A stretch of DNA of 64,000 nt from assembly GCF_036014195.1 (NCBI RefSeq), contig NZ_CP107918.1, forward strand, positions 5,890,001-5,954,000, in the 5' to 3' direction. Below the pieces are notes generated by a model. That model was given only the letters and a program-made list of their open reading frames with translations, searched no databases and was not told the origin of the DNA. The position numbers and the translations under genes were made by a program. The DNA is from Streptomyces sp. NBC_00442. GTDB lineage: Bacteria; Actinomycetota; Actinomycetes; Streptomycetales; Streptomycetaceae. This document shows, one piece after another, positions 58,658 through 64,000 of the stretch; the stretch's first letter is position 1, and every line of letters starts with the position of its first letter.

Positions 58658-58960
58658 ATGACCACGATCGACCCCTCCGTGCAAGCAGAGCTCTCCCGGC
58701 TCCGCGACAGCATCGACAACATCGACGCCGCCGTCGTGCACATGCTGGCCGAGCGCTTCAAATGCACCCAGCAGGTCGGCCACCTCAAGGCCGAGCACCG
58801 GCTTCCCCCGGCCGACCCCTCCCGCGAAGCCGAGCAGATCGCCCGCCTGCGCCGCCTCGCCGAGAGCGCCAAACTCGACCCTGCCTTCGCCGAGAAGCTC
58901 CTCAACTTCATCATCGCCGAGGTCATCCGCCACCACGAGACGATCGCCAACTCCGGCTGA
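58658..58960 (+). CDS. Chorismate mutase (AroQ type)
   Basis: A 100-residue all-helical AroQ-class enzyme that turns chorismate into prephenate for Phe and Tyr. ELSRLRDSIDNIDAAVVHML is the first helix with the catalytic Arg, then ERFKCTQQVGHLKAEHRLPP with the catalytic Lys region, and the last helix FAEKLLNFIIAEVIRHHE. It is single-domain, without signal peptide. The start is ATG 58658, 11 bases after the AraC gene. It competes with trpE upstream in this chromosome for chorismate. Confidence 0.93.
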   Translation: MTTIDPSVQAELSRLRDSIDNIDAAVVHMLAERFKCTQQVGHLKAEHRLPPADPSREAEQIARLRRLAESAKLDPAFAEKLLNFIIAEVIRHHETIANSG

Positions 58961-59069
58961 CCCGGCCCACCGCACAGACCTCACCGCACAGCGCCCACCG
59001 CGCAAGCCGCGCCGCACGAAGCGACGAAACCCAGGGCATCGCACCGCATCCCGGTGCGATGATCTGCCC

Positions 59070-59945
59070 GTGACGACACCACCGGTGGCCGACCGCGCCC
59101 GGCCGACCGACGCCGACATGGCCGGCTACCTCCGGCGCCTCGGCGTGGAGCGGCCCCAACAGCCCACCGTCGACGCCCTGTTCGCCCTCCACCGCGCCCA
59201 GATCGAACGCGTGGCGTACGAGAACATCGACACCTACCTCGGCCGCCCCGCGGGCATCGACGAGCTGCTCTCGCTGCGCCGCATCGCGGCCGGGCACGGC
59301 GGCTACTGCTACCAGGCCAACGGCGCCCTCGGCCTGCTGCTGCGCACCCTCGGCTTCGACGTCACCCGCCACTACGCCGGAGTGCACGCCACCCCCGAAG
59401 CCGAAGGCGCCCGCGGCAACCACCTGGCCCTCACCGTCCGCATCGGGGACCAGGAATGGCTCGTGGACGCGGGCCTCGGTGACGGCATCCACGAACCCCT
59501 GCCCCTGGTGGCCGGCTCCTACCGCCAGGGCCCCACCACCTTCCGCATGGCACCCTCCACCGCCGAGCCCGGCGGCTGGCGCTTCCATCACGACCCCGCC
59601 GGCGGATTCCACCACATGGAATACGACCCCCGTCCCGCCGGCACGAGCGCGTTCGACGGCGAGCACACCCGGCTCACCACCTCACCCGAGTCCGGCTTCG
59701 TCAAAAGCCCCGTCGTGGCCCGCCGCGACGCGACCGGCATCGACGTCCTGCGCGGCCGCGTCCTGCGCCACACCGACGCAGACGGCACCAGCGAGCACGA
59801 ACTCGCCACCCCCGCCGCCTGGTTCGAGGCCCTCCACGACCTCTTCCACCTCGCGCCGCGCACCCTCACCGACGACGACCGCGCCGAACTGTGGGCCCGC
59901 GTCACCCGCTCCCACCAAGCGTGGCTCGCCACCCGCACGGCCTGA
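59070..59945 (+). CDS. Arylamine N-acetyltransferase
   Basis: A 291-residue NAT-fold protein. The catalytic Cys is in GHGGYCYQANGAL (the usual RGG is HGG here), His in RGNHLALTV and Asp in WLVDAGLGDG. Early motif ERVAYENIDTYLGRP is typical. It acetylates arylamines, or in some clusters closes macrolactams; no such cluster is here. GTG 59070 is used, with a weak ribosome-binding site. It stands alone between chorismate mutase and pepN. Confidence 0.9.
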   Translation: MTTPPVADRARPTDADMAGYLRRLGVERPQQPTVDALFALHRAQIERVAYENIDTYLGRPAGIDELLSLRRIAAGHGGYCYQANGALGLLLRTLGFDVTRHYAGVHATPEAEGARGNHLALTVRIGDQEWLVDAGLGDGIHEPLPLVAGSYRQGPTTFRMAPSTAEPGGWRFHHDPAGGFHHMEYDPRPAGTSAFDGEHTRLTTSPESGFVKSPVVARRDATGIDVLRGRVLRHTDADGTSEHELATPAAWFEALHDLFHLAPRTLTDDDRAELWARVTRSHQAWLATRTA

Positions 59946-60023
59946 CCCCGGTCCACCCGCACCGCCTGAGCCCGGTCCGCCCGCACGCTGGGCTGCCCCG
60001 CCCGCATCAGGCAGCATGGCCCC

Positions 60024-62510
60024 ATGTCCGTACTGACGCGCGACGAAGCGCAGACCCGAGCCCATTTCCTCGACGTACAGCGGTACGCGATCGAACTCGA
60101 TCTCACCACTGGCGACGACACGTTCGTATCCCGCACCGCCATCGACTTCACCGCCCGCGCCGCCGGGGACACCTTCGTCGAGCTCAAGCCCGCCACCCTG
60201 CGCTCGGCCACCCTCGACGGGACACCGCTCGACCCCGGCACCCTCGTCGAGAACCGGCTCCCGCTGACCGGCCTTTCCACGGGGCCCCACACGCTGCACA
60301 TCGACGCCGTCATGAACTACTCCCACACCGGCGAGGGACTGCACCGCTTCACCGACCCCGCCGACGGCGAGACGTACGCCTACACCCAGCTCTTCATGGA
60401 CGACGTCCAGCGCGTGTTCGCCGCCTTCGACCAGCCCGACCTCAAAGCCGTCGTCGACCTCACCGTCACGGCCCCCGACACCTGGACCGTCCTGGCCAAC
60501 GGCGTCACCGCCCAGCAGGACGACGGCCGCTGGAAGGCCGCCACCACCCCCCTCATCTCCACCTACCTCGTGGCCGTCGCCGCGGGCCCCTGGCACTCGG
60601 TGACCACCGAACACGCCGGGCTCCCCTTCGGCCTGCACTGCCGCCGCTCCCTCGCCCCCCACCTCGACGCCGACGCCGACGAGCTCTTCGAGATCACCCG
60701 GCAGTGCTACGACCGCTACCACGAGAAGTTCGACGAGCCCTACCCCTTCGACTCCTACGACCAGGCGTTCGTCCCAGAATTCAACGCCGGCGCCATGGAA
60801 AACCCCGGCCTCGTCACCTTCCGCGACGAATTCGTCTACCGCTCCGCCGTCACCGACACCGAGCGCCAGACCCGCGCCATGGTCGTCGCCCACGAAATGG
60901 CCCACATGTGGTTCGGCGACCTCGTCACCCTCCAATGGTGGGACGACATCTGGCTCAACGAGTCCTTCGCCGAATACATGGGCTACCAGACCCTCACCGA
61001 AGCCACCCGGTTCACCGACACCTGGGTCGACTTCGCGATCGCCCGCAAATCCTGGGGCTACGACGCCGACCAGCGGCCCTCCACCCACCCCGTCGCCCCC
61101 GCACCCGACGCCGTTCCCGACACCGCGTCCGCGCTGCTCAACTTCGACGGCATCTCCTACGCCAAGGGCGCGTCCGCACTGCGTCAACTCGTGGCCTGGC
61201 TCGGCGAGAAGGACTTCCTCGCGGGCATCAACACCCACTTCGCCCGCCACAAGTTCGCCAACGCCACCCTCGCCGACTTCATCGACTCCCTCGCCTCCAC
61301 CACCGACCGCGACGTCCACGCCTGGGCGAAGGAATGGCTCGGCACCACCGGAGTCGACACCCTCATCCCCACCGTCGCCGAGAGCGAAGGACAGTGGCAC
61401 CTCACCACCACCCATCAGGGCCGGCGCCCCCACCGCCTCACCGTCGGCGCCTACGACCGCGACCCGCACCACGGCCGCGACCTCGTCCTGCGCGAGCGCT
61501 TCGACATCGACGTCCCGCACGGCGAACCCGTCACCCGCCCCGGCCCGCGCCCCGCCCTGCTCGTCCTCAACGACCAGGACCTCAGCTACGCCAAGGTCCG
61601 CCTCGACGAGACCTCCACCGAAGCCGCCCTGCGCTCCCTGTCCGGCGTCCCCGACGCCCTCACCCGCGCCGTTCTGTGGAACGCCCTGCGCGACATGGTC
61701 CGCGACGGCGAACTCATGCCCGGCGACTACCTGGAAACCGCCCGCGCCCACCTCTGCGAGGAAACCGACCTCGCCATCGTGCAGGGCGTCCTCACCTTCG
61801 CCGCCACCCAGATCACCGACCGCTACCTCACCCCCACCGACCGCCCCGCCGCCCTCGCCCTCCTCACCGACCTCACCCGCGACCTGATCCGGCGCACCGA
61901 GGACGGCGCCCACCCCGGCCTGCGCCTCATCGCCGTACGCCACTTCATCGACGCGGCCACCCAGCCCGACACCCTGCGCGCCTGGCTCCAGGACGGCCAT
62001 GTGCCCGGCGGCCCCGAACTCGACCCCGAACTGCGCTGGCGCGTCCTCACCCGCCTCGCCGTGCTCGGCGCCACCGACGAGAAGGAAATCGCCGCCCACC
62101 TCGCCGACGACCCCAGCGCCACCGGCGAGGAAGGCGCCGCCCGCTGCCGCGCCGCCCTGCCCACCCCCGCCGCCAAGGAAGCCGCCTGGAACGCCATGTT
62201 CCACGGCGACACCCTCTCCAACTACCTCTTCACCGCCACCGCCCAGGGTTTCTGGCAGCCCGAACAGGCCGACCTCCTGCGGCCCTACGTCGCCCGCTAC
62301 TACGAGGACACCGTCCCCTTCGCAACCCGCCGCGGCCCCGCGATGGCCCAGGCCGCCGGCTACTACGCCTTCCCGCTGTTCGTCGTCGACGAGGAGAACC
62401 TGCGCCTGGGCGAGGCCTGTCTGACCCACGAGGACCTCACGCCCGCCCTGCGCCGCCGGCTCGCCGACCAGGTCGACGACCTCGGCCGGGCCCTTCGCGT
62501 CCGCGGCTGA
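60024..62510 (+). CDS. pepN: Aminopeptidase N (M1 family)
   Basis: An 828-residue cytoplasmic zinc aminopeptidase. The exopeptidase motif GAMEN lies at residues 256-260, and zinc ligands are His290, His294 (HEMAHMWFGDLV) and Glu313 (NESFAEY), the standard HExxH-x18-E. The C-terminal ERAP1-like helical domain spans about 520-820. It trims N-terminal residues from peptides. Length is normal for the Streptomyces enzyme. Confidence 0.96.
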   Translation: MSVLTRDEAQTRAHFLDVQRYAIELDLTTGDDTFVSRTAIDFTARAAGDTFVELKPATLRSATLDGTPLDPGTLVENRLPLTGLSTGPHTLHIDAVMNYSHTGEGLHRFTDPADGETYAYTQLFMDDVQRVFAAFDQPDLKAVVDLTVTAPDTWTVLANGVTAQQDDGRWKAATTPLISTYLVAVAAGPWHSVTTEHAGLPFGLHCRRSLAPHLDADADELFEITRQCYDRYHEKFDEPYPFDSYDQAFVPEFNAGAMENPGLVTFRDEFVYRSAVTDTERQTRAMVVAHEMAHMWFGDLVTLQWWDDIWLNESFAEYMGYQTLTEATRFTDTWVDFAIARKSWGYDADQRPSTHPVAPAPDAVPDTASALLNFDGISYAKGASALRQLVAWLGEKDFLAGINTHFARHKFANATLADFIDSLASTTDRDVHAWAKEWLGTTGVDTLIPTVAESEGQWHLTTTHQGRRPHRLTVGAYDRDPHHGRDLVLRERFDIDVPHGEPVTRPGPRPALLVLNDQDLSYAKVRLDETSTEAALRSLSGVPDALTRAVLWNALRDMVRDGELMPGDYLETARAHLCEETDLAIVQGVLTFAATQITDRYLTPTDRPAALALLTDLTRDLIRRTEDGAHPGLRLIAVRHFIDAATQPDTLRAWLQDGHVPGGPELDPELRWRVLTRLAVLGATDEKEIAAHLADDPSATGEEGAARCRAALPTPAAKEAAWNAMFHGDTLSNYLFTATAQGFWQPEQADLLRPYVARYYEDTVPFATRRGPAMAQAAGYYAFPLFVVDEENLRLGEACLTHEDLTPALRRRLADQVDDLGRALRVRG

Positions 62511-62810
62511 CCCCGGGCCGCCCGCGTACGCACCTGCCCCCCGGGCCGCACACGTACGCGGCCCGGACCCGCACCCGGCGCGCGGGACGCCCGCATCCGG
62601 TCCGCCGGACCCCGCACCCGGCGCGCCAGCCCCCACCCCCGGCGCCGGCGGACCCGCTTCGGGTCCGCCATACCAGGAACCCCCCGCCCCAACTCGCCCT
62701 CACCGCAAGGCGATACCACTTTCGGGTTGAGATCGTTGTGCACAGCGGCTTCACCGGCCCGCGCAGGACCACGCTGGTGAAGTCGCTGTCCACACCCCCG
62801 AAGGAACCCC
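62511..62810. other. Intergenic region, pepN to decarboxylase
   Basis: These 300 bases hold no gene. The first 150 are C-rich with repeated CACCCGGCGCGC-like segments. Around 62700-62760 the composition becomes more AT-rich (ACTTTCGGGTTGAGATCGTTG), a likely promoter zone. I see no iron-box match. Confidence 0.5.
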
Positions 62811-64000
62811 ATGCACAGCCCGCCCCTCGCCGGAGGCACCGCAGGGCCGGCGGCCCTGCGCCCCCTCCTCGACGTCGTACTCGACGCCCTCGACCACGGG
62901 GCGAAGACCCGAGGCGGCCCGCTGCCCGCCGGCGGACCCCAAGCCGTCGCCGAGCGCGTCCACCACGCCGCCCGCGCCATCCTCCCCACCCACGGCACCG
63001 GCGCCGAAGAAGCCCTGACCACCCTCGTACGCGCCCTCGCCGAAGGCGCGGCCGACCCCGCCGAGCCCCTCTGCGCCGCACACCTCCACACCCCGCCGCT
63101 CGCCGTCGCGGCCGCCGCCGACCTCGCCGCGTCGGCGCTCAACCCCTCCCTCGACTCCTGGGACCAGGCCCCCGCCGCCTCCGCGCTCGAAGCCCTCCTC
63201 ACCCGGGCCGTCGCCCAGGAGATCTGGCCCCACGGCGACGCGCTCATCACGACCGGCGGCACCGAGTCCAACCAGCTCGCCCTCCTCCTCGCCCGCGAAC
63301 ACCACGACCGCGTGCAGATCGTGTGCGGCGCCCACACCCACCACTCGGTCCAACGCGCGGCCTGGCTCCTCGGCCTGCCCCGACCCGTGGTGGTCCCCGC
63401 CCCCACCGGCACCACCGATCTCATGGCTCTCGACCACACCCTCAGCGCGCTCCGTCCGCCCGCCCTCGTCGTCGCCACCGCCGGCACCACCGACGCCGGA
63501 GCCATCGACGACCTCCCCGCCATCGCCGGCCTGTGCGCCCGTCACCACGCCCGCCTCCACGTGGACGCCGCCTACGGCGGGCCCCTCCTCTTCAGCGAGC
63601 GCCACCGCCCCAAACTCGCCGGCCTCCACCACGCCGACACCGTCACCCTCGACCTGCACAAACTCGGCTGGCAACCCGTGGCCGCAGGCCTCCTCGCCGT
63701 CGCCGACCCGGGCCACCTCGCGCCCCTCGCGCACACCGCCGACTACCTCAACGCCGACGACGACACCCACCACGGCCTGCCCGACCTCCTCGGCCGCTCC
63801 CTGCGCACCACCCGCCGCCCCGACGCCCTCAAAATCGCCGTCACCCTGCGCGCCCTGGGCCGCGACGGCCTCGCCCACCTCGTCGACCGCGTCTGCGCCC
63901 ACGCCGCCGACCTCGCTCAACTCATCGAGCAGCAACCCCAGTTGGAGCTCCACCGGCGCCCCGCCATCTCCACCGTCCTCTTCCGCCCCCGCCACGCCAC
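62811..64000 (+). CDS. PLP-dependent group II decarboxylase, 3' end missing
   Basis: It starts at ATG 62811 behind GAAGGAA and stays open to the window edge (at least 396 residues). ALNPSLDSWDQ, TTGGTESNQLALLLARE, the cofactor His in CGAHTHHSVQ, LHVDAAYGG and the PLP lysine in DLHKLGWQP are visible. This pattern fits L-2,4-diaminobutyrate/lysine decarboxylases such as DesA of desferrioxamine synthesis, though this N-terminus differs. A siderophore or polyamine role is possible; the genes that would decide it lie beyond the window. Confidence 0.85.
   Translation, partial: MHSPPLAGGTAGPAALRPLLDVVLDALDHGAKTRGGPLPAGGPQAVAERVHHAARAILPTHGTGAEEALTTLVRALAEGAADPAEPLCAAHLHTPPLAVAAAADLAASALNPSLDSWDQAPAASALEALLTRAVAQEIWPHGDALITTGGTESNQLALLLAREHHDRVQIVCGAHTHHSVQRAAWLLGLPRPVVVPAPTGTTDLMALDHTLSALRPPALVVATAGTTDAGAIDDLPAIAGLCARHHARLHVDAAYGGPLLFSERHRPKLAGLHHADTVTLDLHKLGWQPVAAGLLAVADPGHLAPLAHTADYLNADDDTHHGLPDLLGRSLRTTRRPDALKIAVTLRALGRDGLAHLVDRVCAHAADLAQLIEQQPQLELHRRPAISTVLFRPRHA

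Overview
The window is high-GC actinobacterial chromosome and almost certainly comes from a Streptomyces. Codon third positions are nearly all G or C, GTG starts and 4-base start/stop overlaps are frequent, and the order of the histidine, tryptophan, lgt and gltBD genes is one I know from streptomycetes. I saw no rRNA, tRNA, CRISPR array, transposase or phage gene.

Positions 1-23616 are a conserved amino-acid core. It starts with the end of priA, a RidA-family gene and hisF. An ArsR-type regulator with its MFS exporter follows, then a DinB/maleylpyruvate-isomerase-like protein, hisI, trpE, a secreted S53 peptidase, three small membrane-protein genes, trpC, the small trpM gene, trpB, trpA, a membrane-anchored thioredoxin-fold protein, lgt, rbsK, a VIT1/CCC1-type transporter, gltB and gltD. 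Strong hairpins separate several of these units.

Positions 23752-27930 are accessory. A 17-bp palindrome precedes a 72-residue protein of unknown function and a protein with exact 43-residue helical repeats. After these come a VWA-domain protein, a HutD-family protein, a flavin split-barrel protein and a short-chain dehydrogenase.

Positions 28002-41511 hold what I read as a steroid C/D-ring (HIP) degradation locus in two blocks. Block 1 has two acyl-CoA dehydrogenases (FadE31/FadE32-like) divergent from ipdF, a KstR2-like TetR regulator and fadA6. Block 2 has echA20-ipdA-ipdB-ipdC plus a secreted phosphatase, divergent from two short-chain dehydrogenases. Each divergent promoter carries a near-identical palindrome that resembles the mycobacterial KstR2 operator. 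Between the blocks sit a cold-shock protein, a DEAD-box helicase and the phosphatase; the phosphatase start overlaps the ipdC stop.

Positions 41685-51976 hold a guanyl-specific ribonuclease, a GntR-controlled ABC importer operon of 2-aminoethylphosphonate type with a HAD hydrolase, a two-component system, a trypsin-like protease and a zinc metalloprotease with a zinc ribbon. Positions 52295-58646 encode a GH101 endo-alpha-N-acetylgalactosaminidase, a GH35 beta-galactosidase and an AraC regulator, which fits use of mucin-type O-glycans. The window ends with chorismate mutase, arylamine N-acetyltransferase, aminopeptidase N and the start of a PLP-dependent decarboxylase.

The accessory half is rich in short repeats: AGCCG and AGGCG pentamers, a 28-bp tandem repeat, and two dispersed intergenic repeat families. 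In-frame repeats also occur inside three genes.
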